In this document: positions 25,301-38,490 of the stretch, one piece after another
How positions within the stretch are numbered: position 1 is the first letter of the stretch
How the letters are laid out: each line of letters starts with the position of its first letter
Assembly (NCBI GenBank): GCA_018902385.1
Contig: JABSSW010000040.1
Location: forward strand, 124,001 to 188,000
Length of the DNA stretch: 64,000 bases
DNA from: Physcia stellaris
Taxonomy: Eukaryota > Ascomycota > Lecanoromycetes > Caliciales > Physciaceae
Direction: 5' to 3'
Notes under the pieces: model-generated
Told to the model about the DNA's origin: nothing
Database searches by the model: none
What the model saw: the letters and a program-made list of their open reading frames with translations, nothing else
Made by a program: the position numbers and the translations under genes

Positions 25301-26316
25301 ATGCTGGGAGACAGAGAGCAAATGGTCCGGGATTTCAACATCAATGGAGGGTGCAAATTCGTCAACCATGATTGTCGGTGAGCTGGACAGCCCTAGGTCT
25401 TCAGATGTAATGCCTTTATTCGAGTGAGGGCTGTTGCCGGTGCGTTTTTTAATCGAGGCCCACAATGCAGAAGGTGGGCGTGTTTGTTTTGGCGTAAAAA
25501 CCGATTGGGCACTTGTGAGATGGCTATTCTCTTTCCCTGGTCATCATTTGTATGTCAGCTTCACATTCCCGTTCTCGGTTAAACATTGAGCTATAGAACG
25601 TATAGTTCGAGCTGATCAATTCCATAGTATGACAAGCGGGAGGCAAGAATTGAAGAAGAGAATGTAATAAAACGTACCTTTGTCGGGGGTGCTGAAGGTA
25701 TTTTCCATGATTAAGCGAGGACCCTGGCCAAATCGCTTCCTTGACGGAGACTCCGTCTCGGAGCTTTCGCGGGACTTTTCAGGTGAGCTCTTGCCAGATG
25801 TACTGGGCGAACCCGTGAGCGTGGACCCGGCATAGAACAACTGGGTTCGAGAGCGGAGCGAATTGGAGAAGGCCTGGAATGTGGTAGAAGCAGCCTTCTT
25901 GAGTGTCCGAGGTGATTCATCTGCTGCTGCTTCCATCTTTGAGGATCCATCACCATCTTTGCCAGCTGCGGCGCTTCTGTAACCCGAGTCTTGCGATACT
26001 CTGCTGACTGCAGTATCTTCTGAGCCGCATAGCGCTCTGTTGGGTCGTCAGCATTACACTCATTGAGCTTGTCCCAACTCCCTTCAGTAATGGCATTCAA
26101 GGTCACACTTGTATGCGGAACGTAAATTGGGACCATGTGGTACGAGTAACATGTCTCAAACTGTCATCCTCGAAGAAGGAAGTGCTCCTTGGTAGAGAAT
26201 ACATGCATGTAGCATGACCGCAGAAGAGAGATTTACCTTGTGCTAGCCGTGCTCTCAGCTCCTGAGTCTTCACTAGGATTGAATAATTTGCTGATTCTAT
26301 GACGAAGCGCTGACAT
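22326..26316 (-). CDS. Disordered Ser/Pro/Glu-rich protein of unknown function
   Basis: I do not recognise a family. Supported exons on the minus strand: 25536-25072 and 24898-22326, preceded by an exon ending at 25678. Splices AAA-G/GG-AAA-GAG and ATC-G/AT-AGG keep one frame and give SALWASIKKRTGN and ALPPSPKEITPSQPQTPILRR-like segments. The 5' end is uncertain: I favour a start at 26316 (MSALRHRISKLFNPSEDSG) joined by one or two introns to the segment before 25936; a Met at 25936 (MEAAADESP) is the alternative. The protein is about 1,100-1,200 aa, low complexity, without membrane segments. It has a 43-residue tandem repeat (KPTAIGSA...GDLRYAVEA) and an acidic coiled-coil C-terminus (about the last 90 residues, EEEKRAVAEHLMHVVHDLEEQ). 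Confidence 0.7.
24172..24429 (-). repeat. Two-copy 129-base in-frame tandem repeat
   Basis: Two adjacent 129-base units (24301-24429 and 24172-24300) encode 43-residue repeats that both begin [ED]KPTAIGSA, pass through RP[TA]GDLR[YF]AVEA and end near GE[TI]YD[EQ]S. The exact multiple of three keeps the host frame. Confidence 0.85.
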
Positions 26317-27368
26317 GATTCTTTAAGAGTTGAGCAAAAATCGGTACAGCTTCCAAACCTGGGCTGCAATCAAGATGAGAATGAGGATGCAGGAGAAGCT
26401 GGGTGTGAGATTGAAGAGAAATGAGATGACCAACGTTCTGCCAACGTAAGAAGGCGATGCTTTTCCATGTTGCATGGGAAGGTACGACTACTGGTTGCTA
26501 ACCAGCCATCATCCTATGGATTCGCCTTACACTACGTTGATATCCGCTGGAGCCCCTAAACTCAAGTTTCTTCATTTTTGTAGTGAAGATGCATGTATCA
26601 AGGAGCCTGGAATTGATAGATCCCCAACGTCGGAATAGCTACCGTCCAGGCTGTGTGTATTTGACTGGGGTGAATGAACTGCCGATTGCATGGCTCCAGA
26701 GCAAACCGATTCGCCATTCTCGCAAAACAGTTAATCAGTAATTAGGCTACACCACTACATGACATAAGGTAGACGAGGAGAAATCAGTCTCGTCAAGGGT
26801 TTTACATCAGAGTGCCTGCCACTGAGAAAATACGAAATGATGACGCATAGGTGAAGCTTTCTGATGTCTTTCGGGCCTCGCTGTGTCCTGAGCTTCTTGA
26901 TAGACTTCGGAAGATAGACAAGGATTGCTGGTAGAAGGTCTGTTTGAATAATGTACTCGTAGCGACTACTGACGAGGCTCGCGCGTGTGAGGTCAAAAGG
27001 GGCTCGGACTTAGTGGAGATATCGGCAAGGAAGAACCCGCTTTCCGCATCTATAGAATTTCTCTAAGTACCAGATGCTTGGAGAGGCGTAGACAAGCTCC
27101 TTGAGAGCTCCCACTTGCGTCGCATTACCTTTTGAGCTGATATTCTTCCTTCACCATCAGCGATCTTCTGAATGTACCGCCTGCTTTGTGAAGTTTCATG
27201 TTACGCCTTCAAATTCTCGGAGGGCCATGAGTCTACGGCAGTGACCGCAGCTGAATTGCTCGAGATATGAGGCGAGCATTGGTCTGTCATTCTCTTTCTG
27301 CCTAGCTACTTGCATCATCATACCTCGGGCCTTCTGACCATTTCTACCAGTCCTCGCGAGCGCGCATC
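26317..27368. promoter_or_regulatory. Divergent intergenic region
   Basis: About 1 kb between the disordered-protein gene (minus) and the helicase gene (plus); it should hold both promoters and 5' leaders. No further gene recognised, although part of the left gene's 5' end could extend here. Confidence 0.45.
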
Positions 27369-30300
27369 ATGCCGTCTGCTCTACCACCAAGAGATGTTCT
27401 CGCTGTGCAATCATGGTGGAGCCCAGACAACCTACTTCAAAACCGATCACACTCTTCAAGCTCCCGTGGAACGTCGAACAAACATTCTTCCGCAGCTGGC
27501 CCACCGGAGAAGCATCTGCACACTGTTCACTCGTGGTGGAAGCCAGAAAACCTACTGCAAAATCGATCACATTCCACAGCTACCCAAGAATCGAGAGTCG
27601 AGGACTCACGCGCATCAGCTATGTTGCATGGTCAAAGGTCAACCAATAAATTCCACCAGCCGACCAATCATGACAGAGACCGGGGCGAATCAGGAAATCT
27701 AAAATCAAACGCCGCCCCTCCAGGTACAGTACAAAGACTTCCGCTCAAGAAGACATGCACCTCGCAACACTTAATCCGCACAGTGGATAGCTCACCAAGG
27801 CGAGACAGAAGGCGAATGCAAGGAACGAAACGAAAAGCTGGGGAATCAGATATACCTCCCGCCCAACGACGTCGTCAGCTTCCTGCAGCCCCAGTGGAGC
27901 TCAAAGATGAAGCATACCTTCGTAGAACTATGCATGTACCTACTCAAGAACTTTATCCAATGCTCAAAGATGATATCTTTGCGATGCCCAAACAAAGCTT
28001 ACATAATGCCTTACAAGACGTGGATTTCAGCAAGAATACCAGACGTTTACGTGGCAGCGACGCCTTCCAGTGTACGATGTCATGTAGTGCGCTTGAATTG
28101 GTGGCGATTGAAGGGGAGGGCACCTCCAAAGTAATATCTCAAATGTTCTCCGTGAAATTGATGCTGATGCTTTCTAGTCCGCCGCCGAAACCGCCGCATG
28201 TTTGCATTTCTTTGCAAAACTTCACGAGCTAGGTCGATTCGAAGAACTATTCAAACTTCAATCGCCACTTGGCCAAGACATACTGAAAGAAGAAAAAGAC
28301 GCCATGATCGATATATACAATTATGCCGCTCGCTTTGATTGTGTCCCAGAGGTGCACGTCGATATTGTTAAGAAACCTGGATCGCGTGGGCGGCGTAATG
28401 GGCAAACGCTTATAGTTGAAGTGACGATGTCCGAGCAAAGTATCAAAGCGAAGGGTATTGGATCTGATCTGCAGAAAGCGGAAATAGCCGCTGCTCTTAA
28501 GTTTAAGGAAGAGGCCGAAAGATTTCAGGCGCGACAAGGGACAGAGTCTTTCGTAATCAAGGACTCTTCTACTCTGACGACGGGTAACGCAAATAATTTC
28601 TTTGCTTTCTACAAAATCCAGCATCCACGATCTTCTATAGAAGTCAATGTCAAAGCAGCAGACGATATGAAGACTTATGGCGGGAGACCGTATCGAGCAC
28701 AACTACTCATTGACCAAGTTCCCGTTGGCAAATCAGTGGTTATGCAAACCAAAAAGAAGGCCGAGGACTTAGCTTACCTTACGGCTGCTTTGGAAGTCAA
28801 AAATCGAGAACCTGCCATCTACCCCAGATTCCTACAGGCACTAGAAGCAGGCAACGGCGAGATTTTGAAACCTATGCCACTCATCGACCTGCCAGTCGAC
28901 GAAGACTCTCTGTTAACAATGCGTCAAACGTTGCTTGACGCTCGCAGATCCGGCCTGCCGGATGAAGCAGAGGAGGCGATTCCTGATGAAGAGGACGATT
29001 CGGCAAGATACTCCTCTAGGCCAAAAATGTCAGAGGGTGAACTGGTCAGAAAGCATTGGCATCTTCAGCAAATATACACCGCCTATCTTCATGATTCAAG
29101 ATTAGAAGAACTTCGCAGAAAAAGATCCGAGTTACCGATGAACCAATACAAAGCCAAGGTGTTAGAACTCATATCCCAGAATCCTTATAGTATTATTGTT
29201 GGGGCCACTGGTAGCGGCAAAACTACCCAAGTGCCGCAAATCCTTCTTGAAAAAGCCATCACGAACGGTACTGGTGGAGCCTGCAATATCGTCTGCACTC
29301 AGCCTCGCCGAATAGCTGCTACTTCTGTTGCCCGAAGAGTTGCTGAAGAGCGCGCGGAAAGACTGCAAGAAAGCATTGGGTATCACGTTCGATTTGATGC
29401 TAAATCACCTAAGCCTGGAGGGAGCGTCAATTACTGCACCACTGGTATTCTCCTCCAGCAACTTCAGCACTCTCCTGATGAGATCCTGGACAGACACAGT
29501 CACATCGTTATTGATGAGGTCCACGAGCGTGATATCCTGATCGACTTCCTTCTTATTCTTCTGAAGAAGGCTGTTGCTCAACGGCTAGCGGATGGACAGT
29601 CGGTACCGAAGATAATACTTATGAGTGCGACAATGGATACCGACCTCTTCGCCTCTTATTTCAGCACTAAGATTGATGGCAAAAACTACGAGTGTCCCAG
29701 TCTCAGCGTACCCGGTCGCACCTTTCCTGTGAAAGAGAAGTATCTAGATAGTATCATGGGAGAATTGAGAGCAACGTACCAGAACTCAGAACTGCAACTT
29801 TTGAGCATTGATCCACCAACCAAAGATTATCTGGCAGCGGACCGAGAATTTACTCGGGTCAACCCGCCGCTCGCTAGTGGAGAACAGTCAGAAATTGTAC
29901 AACCTGAGGATTTCGTGATAGACTGGAAGAAAGAGCGCAAGGTCACGGCGGATGGTGAATTTGTGGTGTTGACCGAAAAGGAAGATGCCTTGACACCCTA
30001 CGGCCTTGTAGCGATGACTATCGCGCATATTGCTAAGACGAGTACCGATGGTGCTGTTTTGGTTTTCTTGCCTGGTTTGGACGAGATCGTACAGGTTGAA
30101 AAGACGCTGAAAACTTACCGTCCTCTGGGCTTCGACGTCTACGATAGGTCAAAGTACCAGCTGTACATGCTTCACTCCTCCCTTCCAGCTGGACAGCAAG
30201 AAGTCTTCGGGGAGGTACCACAGGGTTGTAGGAAGATAATACTTGCCACCAATATCGCCGAAACGTCCATCACTATCCCAGATGTGCAATATGTTGTCGA

Positions 30301-31771
30301 CACGGGAAAACTCAGAGAAAAGCAGTATGACCAAGTCAGCAGGATTACAAAGCTTCAATGCACCTGGATCAGCAAATCCAATTCAAAGCAGCGAGCAGGT
30401 CGAGCCGGAAGAGTGCAGAATGGGAACTACTATGCTTTGTTCTCCAAAGCGCGATACGAGTCACTGAGAGCAGTTGGCTTGCCTGAGATGCTTCGCGCCG
30501 ATTTGCAGGAGATCTGCCTGGATATCAAAGCTCAAGCATTCCGAAGTCCTATCCGAGACTTCCTAGCCGAAGCCATCGAGCCACCTGCTCCTAAGGCTGT
30601 AGATTCATCCGTGATGAACTTGCAAGCACTGGATGCTCTTACCGATGATGAGAGAATTACACCGCTCGGTCGTCTCCTTGCTTCCTTACCAGTTCATCCT
30701 TCCTTGGGTAAGATGATCGTGCTAGGTATCATCTTCCGCTGTCTCGACCCAATGCTCATTCTTGGCGCTGCGGCCGGCGAACGCTCACTCTTCATCAAAA
30801 GTCTCGAAGCCCGTAAGGAAGCTCAAGACTCCAAGCAATCTTTCGTCGATGGCAGTGACAGCGACCATATAGCCATTCTCAACGCCGTGCGTGAAATGCG
30901 CGACGTCCGCGATCAGAAGAACGATTACTACATGCGAGATTTTGCCAACCGAAGCTTCATTCACGCCAATGCCTTCAAGGCCATCGACTCCACCGCCAAA
31001 CAGATCGAGGCTATCCTCGTCGAATCAGGCCTCATTCCATTCGTACCTCCATACGCCCAAGCCAACAGCGAGTACAGTGACCCTGCACTCAACGAAAATG
31101 CCCACAAAACACCCCTTATTAAAGCCCTCATCATGGCCGGCGTACATCCCAACCTCGCCGTGAGCACCGGTGGCCGCACATTCCGCACGCCTGGGGAGAA
31201 AGGCGCTATGGTTCATCCTAGCTCGGTCAATGCCATTAAAGATAGGAATGAAACGGCACCATTCGGCACCATACACAGCTACACCAGCATGGCGCGCTCC
31301 AATGACGGCAACAGCCTCTTCTTACGCGAGACGTCCCTCTCCACACCTCTGATGGCGTCCCTTTTCGGAGGGAAATTACAACACGACGGAGGCAATCTCC
31401 TGAAGATGGACGACTGGCTGCCGTTTTACGTCAAGTCCACCCACCGCGCTGCCGCCAAGACGATTTTCGAATTCCGCAAAGCAATGGAGCGCTTGTTCGC
31501 TGGGGTTTTCAAGGACTTGGCCGTCAAGAGGAAGGTGGCGCATGGTGCAGAGACGAGGTTCCTGGCTGACGAGGAAGTGAGGGAGGTTTTTGCGCAGGGC
31601 CTTGTTAGTATTTTGACGCGAGATGCGAAGAATGGTGAGAGCAGCTCGAGGGGAACGACTAATCGGTCCGAAATGAGGAACACTGATAGTTGGAGGCCGC
31701 AGAAGGAGAGGGATCAGGGCATCAGGGGAAAGCCGGGTTTCTACAAGGACCTGCTGGCGGGGAGGTATTAA
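27369..31771 (+). CDS. DEAH-box RNA helicase (DHX9/DHX36/DHX57-like)
   Basis: ATP-dependent RNA helicase of superfamily 2. Exons 27369-28130 and 28178-31771 (47-nt intron); 4356 nt, 1451 aa. The first 200 residues are basic and disordered and contain the duplicated motif SWWxPxNLLQNRSHS. A double-stranded-RNA-binding-like region follows (about 255-450, with QKAEIAAALKFKEEAERF and KKKAEDLAYLTAAL). Helicase motifs: I GATGSGKTT (about 596), II DEVH (about 700), III SAT (about 737), V TNIAETSITIPDV, VI QRAGRAGR (about 992). The HA2 (winged-helix/ratchet) region ALDALTDDERITPLGRLLASLPVHP and a C-terminal OB-fold region follow. The set of motifs is complete, so the enzyme should be active. Family membership is certain; the exact orthologue is not. 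Confidence 0.93.
27409..27585 (+). repeat. Duplicated segment in helicase N-terminus
   Basis: Two copies of about 50 bases, roughly 27409-27460 and 27532-27585, share TGGTGGA, GAAAACCTACT-type and AAAATCGATCACA-type blocks. They encode VQSWWSPDNLLQNRSHS and VHSWWKPENLLQNRSHS. Confidence 0.85.
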
Positions 31772-32144
31772 TCGAATATTTTAAGAGGATTTCCGGGAGC
31801 TAGGATGCTCCAGTAGGTGGTTCAACGAGCTCCCTCGGAGCATGCATATTTATATAATCTAAAGTACAGCGGCATTTGTGTGGCGTTGCATCTTGGGAGG
31901 AGCCATAATCTGCGCAAAAGAGGTCGGGGGGTATATACATCGCCATTCGGCTTTAGAATATGTACAATAATAGAACGCCCAATGTATGGCCTTACGCAAC
32001 TCAAGACCTGCCTCCGTCATAACCATAATCACCGGCAACGCCCGCTAGACGTGTGTTCCCAGACCTGTAACGCTGTCCCAGTATCGCCTAAACCGTAGCC
32101 TCCATTCAATTTTGAACGCGCGTTGTGCCCAGAGGAATAGGAGT
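31772..32144. other. Convergent 3' intergenic region
   Basis: Short space between the helicase and ADCK2-like 3' ends. No gene, RNA or repeat recognised. Confidence 0.5.
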
Positions 32145-34275
32145 CTAGATATTGGGCGAAAGCTGATCAGAATGCACGCAAAGCTCAACCTATACCAAAT
32201 ATCAGCTCATTCCTCTGTACCACATCATCATCATCAATCATATAGAGATAGATAGGACATACCTGATCCGCACTAGCCTTCAAAAACTTCCTCGCCTCCA
32301 ACCCGACCCAAACCTTCAACAAGCCATAATCCCCAGCCTGCACACTCTTAACCAGCGTCTTCCCACCCCCCTGACTGCCCAACTGCCTCAGAATCGGCAA
32401 CGCGCTCTTGAAGAGGTCGAGATTGGGATCCAGACTGCGTCCTATACCCTCCAGAAGGAGAATACTGATAACCACATTCACGAAATCGCCTTCCATGCGG
32501 ACGTGATGCTCGCGCACCATGGACAGGACCTGATTGAGGATATCTCCGATCTTGATGTTGCCGAGCGCGAACGTGCGCGCTTTGACGCCCAGCACGAGGT
32601 GTTGCATCCTCAGCGCGAATTTCTCCTGATCGATCACCGCGTCCGGCTGCCGGCATCGCTCCACCATCAGATGGCCAGCGCGGTAGCCGTCGAACTCGGC
32701 GATGGCTTTGAAGAGGTCGAGGAAGTTGGTGCGGTTCGTTTGGTTGAGCGCTGTCACGAGCCCCGTGTCGATGAAGATCAGCTGCGGCCTGTAGCCCTCC
32801 TTGTCGATCTTCTCGAGCTCGGCGGCCCAGGCGGAGGGGTGGTGTCTGTGTGGGCGCAGCTGCTGGAGGACTTCTTCTGTGACGTCTTTGCTGTGCGTTG
32901 GGGAGTCGGATTGCTTGTGTCGGCCAAAGGCGAGATCGAGCTGCTCTGGTTTGTAGAAGCGAACCATGATGTTGCCGGGATGAAGGTCGGCGTGGACGAA
33001 GTTGTCGATGAGCAGCATGTGGAGGAACGCGTCGAGGCCTTCGTCGGCGATTTCTTGCTGGAAAACACCTCCGCCGTCTTCGAGGAACGCTGCAAGAGGG
33101 ATACCCTGGGCGAACTCTTCGATCAGGACTTGCCTGGTTGTGTGTTCGGCGTACGGGTAGGGGAACCATGCTGTTGTGCGGTCTTTGAATTTCTTGCGGA
33201 ACATGGTCAGATTGGCGGCTTCGATGCGGAGGTCGAGTTGCAGGCGCATCATTTCACCGAATTGCTGTACTTCGTCTGGGAGGGAGAGCCATTCAATGGT
33301 TGGGATAGCGTTCAATGCACTGGCGAAGAAGGACATTATGCGAAGGTCGCGCCGGACTAGGCGCTCGACCTTTGGGTGTAGAACCTTGATGGCGACGTAT
33401 GAGGAGGGGACGCGGGAGGGGGTGGACTTGACGAGCTTCTCGACATTTTTGCGCACGCGTTCGCGGATGTTTGGTGTGCTAGGCTCGAGGTCTGTATCGC
33501 CTTGAGCTGCGAGATCCGGAGCCAGCTTCGCTTTGTATACTTGGGCTATGGCTCCTACACCGAGAGGTTTCTCCTGGAAATCTTCGAAGATGGAATCAAA
33601 GGGTCGGCCGTCGAATGCCTTTTCGATGATATGCTTGGTAGCTCTCAGTGAGTGTGCTGGTGCATTCGAGTGGAGAGAGGACATTCTGTTACACATCTCT
33701 TGTGGAAAGATGTCTGTTCTCGAGGCAGCCCATTGGCCAAGTTTGATGAAAGCTGGTCCAGCTCTTTCCATTGAACGCACCAAGAAGCCATACCACCAGA
33801 TAGTCCCCGTTCGTTCGTCTCCTTGGTCCTTCCGCCGTCGTCCAAACCACACAATTGGCACCGCGAAAATGACTGGGACAAAGATGACGACGAGATGGAG
33901 AAACCTGAAGCCGGTAGCAATGGGTTCCCATATATAACTATCGACGAAATAGTAGAGGCTCTGCCATGTTCTTCTCCAACCATGGACATCATCGGGTACT
34001 TTCTTCTGGATTTCTGCCCTCGAGGCTTCCAACATGTGCTCTTCGGGTGTCTTGCCGTCTCCATTATCCTCTTCACTTAATTTGACGAATGCTGCAGGAG
34101 TCAGGAGCGCGTAGAGGATCTTGAAGCCCTTCGGCGGACTAGGCGGTGGGGGACTTCTCCATGCAAGTTTTGAGAATGGCCGTTCATGGAGGGCGAGTGA
34201 TGCCAGACGTTGGCGGCTCTGGATTCGAAAACCTCGAAGGCATGTTCGGCCAATAGGTAGGGCCGTTCTCATCAT
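32145..34275 (-). CDS. Mitochondrial UbiB/ABC1 atypical kinase-like protein, ADCK2/Cqd1 type
   Basis: UbiB-family protein of the mitochondrial inner membrane; the yeast relative I have in mind (Cqd1, YPL109C) affects coenzyme Q distribution. Residues 1-50 are basic and Ser/Arg-rich, like a mitochondrial targeting sequence. A membrane segment follows near 125-145 (LHLVVIFVPVIFAVPIVW). The UbiB signature KLGQWAASRTDIFP is present, with a Gly-rich loop GVGAIAQVYKA, the VAIKVLHP lysine, HADLHPGN as catalytic loop and FIDTGL in place of DFG. I place a 73-nt intron at 32190-32262 (donor GTATGT) and a stop at 32145-32147, giving 685 aa; read without it the frame stops at 32185 with 696 aa. The start codon is 128 bases from the left end of the mobile island. 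Confidence 0.88.
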
Positions 34276-34403
34276 ATGCTCATGAATCGTTGCTTCGAGC
34301 CATTACTCGCTGCTCAACTGAACGTTAATGCTGGAGTGAGATGTTGAGCCAGCGGTGCAAGCCAAGGTCGTCATCCCGCTCCCGCATTTGGCCGCAAAGT
34401 CAA

Positions 34404-34530
34404 GCATCACTCGGGTGCAGAAAGCTGTAGAATCCTTGGCATCGAAAAATTTTAACTTTTCCCCTCTCTCTACCCGTTTTTAGTGCATTTTGTGAAATTT
34501 AAAAGACTCATCAACGTCATCGAACATTTT
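34404..34530 (+). repeat. Left terminal inverted repeat
   Basis: Near-perfect inverse copy of 45582-45710. The few differences I can align are C/T transitions, in the tract TTTTCCCCTCTCTCTACCC against TTTTTTCCTCCTTTTACCC, and near the inner end. Confidence 0.9.
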
Positions 34531-35834
34531 CTTCTCATTATCGTCAGTATTGCATGCTCTGAAACTTCGATATATTTCGCTTAGCGATTTTTTGATGTTT
34601 GCTTACTGTCTGCATCATGAATCGTTCATTTTCTGTTTTCGTGATTTTCAAAATTCATCGATATTTATTTTTTCATTGACGTTTCGATGCGATTGCAAAT
34701 GAATTACATTGTAATTTTGCAATCGTGTACAAAATACAAAAAAACATGTTTATATATGATCAAACGACGAAATCTACGTGTATTTATCGATTTCGAAACG
34801 TTTTTGATCGCATCAATCTCGTCGTCGAAAAATTTTTGATCACATATCTTGAAAAACAGTCATGAACATATCAAAAAAAAATGATGTTGTTTTTGTGAAA
34901 AAAATGAAATTTAAACGTACATCGATTCACGATAAAAAAATTGTTGAAAAAAATCAAATAAAATCATAAACAAAAACGTCGAATCGAATTTCAAAACGAA
35001 AATTTTCGCATTCAATGATTTTTAGATTTGTTAAATGTTATCGCGAAACAATTCGTTTTTATCGACGAATCGTTATTCAACGAAATCATTGATTGACGTA
35101 TGCGAACGTATGTTTTCATTGATGAACAAACTAAATATCACGCGTGTATCAATAAAAAAAAAACATGAAATGTATTTTTTGCGTATACGACAAAAAATTA
35201 ATTCAATGCATGCGCATTCGACATTCAACGTGAATTGATTATTTTATTCAAATTATTTACATTGTACGAATTACAAAAAAAATTATTACAATGCGAACGA
35301 GTTTTACATTTGATTGAATTTACATTTTTTTTTATGCAATGTTTGATTCAAATTTCGAAACGTTATTATCATGAACAACGTCAACATTCATATAAATTTT
35401 CGAATTCAACAACTCATTGAATCATATGATTGTCGAATCAAATATTTTTCATCGTACTCATCGAATTTCAATTCAATTGAACTCAATTTTTCAGTTTTGA
35501 AAGCATGAATCAGAAAATATTACAACGAAATGTGATCACTTTTCGACGACAATTTCGATGATTTTTTACGATACGCGATGAATCAAAATCAATGTGATCG
35601 TTTTGCGAAAAAACATTTCAAATACAGTGCGCAAAAAAATTATATTTTCGAAAACGATATTCAGACATGTAATGAGCGTTTGATCAACGATAATATCGAG
35701 TTCGAAAATTTTCGATAAAAATGAGTTGTTCGTTTTATTTTCAACTTTTCATTTATTCGTGATTCAACGAACTAGATGTATAGCAAAAAACAATATTGTA
35801 ACTAAATCAATAAATTCAGAACTAACTATTTTAC

Positions 35835-36113
35835 TGTAAGAAACATGGCATCAGAGATGTATAACAGAGACAATAGTATGATTAGACTAATAATTGCAAA
35901 ACTAATTGCCTTGCAGATTTCGCAATATATACTCGTTTTGTTTGTTGAATTGTACGAATTTCTGAATTCTTGCGCATGAATATTTAATCGATATGCGATA
36001 TGCGTGTTGAGTGATTAATATGATGAAATTGATCGTTTCATGAATTGATGTTTCGAATCATAACGAAATTCGATTCGCACTTTTTGCAAATTTTGAATTT
36101 TGAATTTTTTACA
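35835..36113. repeat. Left LTR (279 bases)
   Basis: Aligns without gaps to 41825-42103 with 258 of 279 bases identical by my hand alignment; all 21 differences are transitions. Confidence 0.9.
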
Positions 36114-36779
36114 CGCGTTTTCTTCTAAACATCGAAATCTTTTGAAATAACAATATCATTTGATCTGAATCATTGTTGAAATTACACGTTGTATGCTGTA
36201 TTCGTAAAACTTGAAAAATCATTGTGATCGTGATTTTCGCATCGATATCTCGAAATTCTGAGCTTGAAAAAACACTGTAATCGTGATCTTCGCATTCGAA
36301 ATATCATTCATCTCGATTCATATCAATTTGCATTAAAAATCTGAAAATCATCTTCGTGAATGACTCAGAAAAAGCATGATCTGATGATTTCACTGTTTGC
36401 TGCTTTCAATATCGAGAACTTGATTTCGTACAATTCACAATTCACGATCTGATAACTGACAACTGATTGAATGACAAAAAAATCGAATTCGAATTCTTCT
36501 TTATCTCTTCATTTTTTTATTTCATATACGATTGAAATCGACGAGTTATTGTAAAGACGTGATTAAACGCGAAAGACGTCGTAATCGCGATCGCATTGAA
36601 TATCAAACTTCGAAAATTTTTTCGATTTTCTATTTCTATTTGATCATCACATTCACAATCTTATCGCTCGATTAGATCGAACAGCAATTTTGAAAATGTT
36701 TCTGACACGATTCAGCTCTTCATGCGTCGTAAACTCTAAACAGTAAACAGCACGAAATTCGTGACATGAAATCGTGATG

Positions 36780-37300
36780 CAAACATGATTGTTTTCGAAT
36801 CAATTGCTTTGTCAAAGAAATTATATCTGCAATACGCTGAACGCGTCATGATATTGAATATTGACTTTCAAATACGTTTCGTTGCATAACTTGATCATGA
36901 GTTGATCATTTGTTCGTGACTGTAAAGCGTCGATCGTTTTTGACATAATTATTCGAATCAATTATTTCATCAAAAATTGCATCTACAAAACGTTTGAACG
37001 CGTCATGATATTGAATTATTTTCGAGTCGATTGTATCATCAAAAAAATTGCATTGTGATGTTATTGATCTTCAGATATCTTTTCGTTGTACGATTTGATC
37101 GAAACTTGATCGCGATATTGACATGATTGTTTTCGAGTCAATTGTTTTATTCAATGAATTACATTTACAAAACGCTTGAGCGCGTCGTGATACTGTATGA
37201 CAATTTCAATCAATTGTATCATCAGAAAAATTGCATAAATCGTGCTGTTGATTTTCAAATTCGTTTTCGCTGTACGACTTGCCGTGACTTGATCACTGAT
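36780..37300. repeat. Degenerate tandem repeat, period about 170-200 bases
   Basis: About three diverged copies carry, in order, ATGATTGTTTTCGA, TCAATTG, AAATT[AG]CAT, CGTCATGATA or CGTCGTGATA, TTTCGTTGTACGA-like and TTGATC blocks. They lie inside the LTR element's internal region. Confidence 0.65.
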
Positions 37301-37884
37301 TCGTGATTATTTTCTTATCAATGTCGATATCTTATAAGCTGATTCGTGAATTTTAGCGAAATTCTGACGAAACTCTCTTTTTTCTTTTAGCTTGAACTTT
37401 CTTAGAAAACAAAACGACATGTTTGACTGTTTCGAATCTTGAACTGTGTATATAAACAGCATCGCGAAATCGCGCGTTGATTCGCAAAATTGACTTATTT
37501 TTGAAAAATCTCGACAGAATTTCGAACGATGATATTTTTGATGAATTATTCATTGCAAATCATTTTTTTATGAACAATCAATTGTTCGTCAATTGTGTTT
37601 TGCATAATCAAAAAAGTTATGAAATTGTGTTTTCGAAAAAATTTTTGCGATCGTTAATTTCGTGATAATTCATGTTCTATTTTTTGATAATTTGTTATGA
37701 AATTTACGTAAAATTAATTCATATCAATGCTTATTGAATTGAGACGATAGCTTATCGTGTAATTTGAATGAAATGTTTGTTTGCACATTTTCGATTCATG
37801 TTCGCATGTCTAAATTCTGTCAAAATGTCGACAACATTTTTGCAATTGCTGATCTTACGCAAATGCTAAAATATGAAAAAATGT

Positions 37885-38330
37885 CATTGACGCATGCAAA
37901 TTGACTTCTGTATGCGCTGTTCGAACGAAATGCTTTGCAATTGATTTGTATTTCGCTTTCGACTTGTGCATTACATGTGAAAATATAAAGAAATTCTGAC
38001 GAAATGTTTGCACGATCTATATGTCTCGCAATTTCCGATCGTTGCTTGCGCAAAAATATGACGAAATGCTGAATTTTGCTCACGCATGTCTCATAGTTTG
38101 ACTTTTTTCGTATGCTTCAGTTTGAACGAAATGTCTTGTCAATTGATTTATGTTTCGATTTCAACTTGCGCACTACACATGAAAATATACAGAAATCTTG
38201 ACGAGATGTCTGCACGATTTATATGTCTCGCAATTTATGATTTCGTAATATTTTTTGATTCTTGTTTACATATTCAAATCTTGTCGAGATGTCTACAAGA
38301 TTTATATATTTCGCAATTTACGATCGCTGT
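37885..38330. repeat. Degenerate tandem repeat, period about 185 bases
   Basis: Two long copies and one partial copy share GAACGAAATG, CAATTGATTT, GAAAATATA, GACGA[AG]ATGT and TATATGTCTCGCAATTT blocks in the same order. Confidence 0.75.
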
Positions 38331-38410
38331 CTGTATGCTAGAATCGTGCTCGATGTTCGACAAATCATTTCGTTTATTGAATTCGATTTGCAATATTTTC
38401 GTATTGATTT

Positions 38411-38490
38411 CAAGATGCGTTTTACATCGAAATGCTTGATCAAATGCGTTTCACATCAAGAAATGCTCGATCAAATGCGTTTCACATTGA
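38411..38490. repeat. Short tandem repeat, unit about 32 bases
   Basis: Three successive units of the form ATGCGTTT[TC]ACAT followed by GAAATGCT[TC]GATCAA, with small variations. Confidence 0.75.

Noticed and set aside
35847-35860. TGGCATCAGAG near the left LTR start as a primer-binding site
   Set aside because: It lies inside the LTR, in both copies, not just downstream of it, so it cannot be the primer-binding site of this element.
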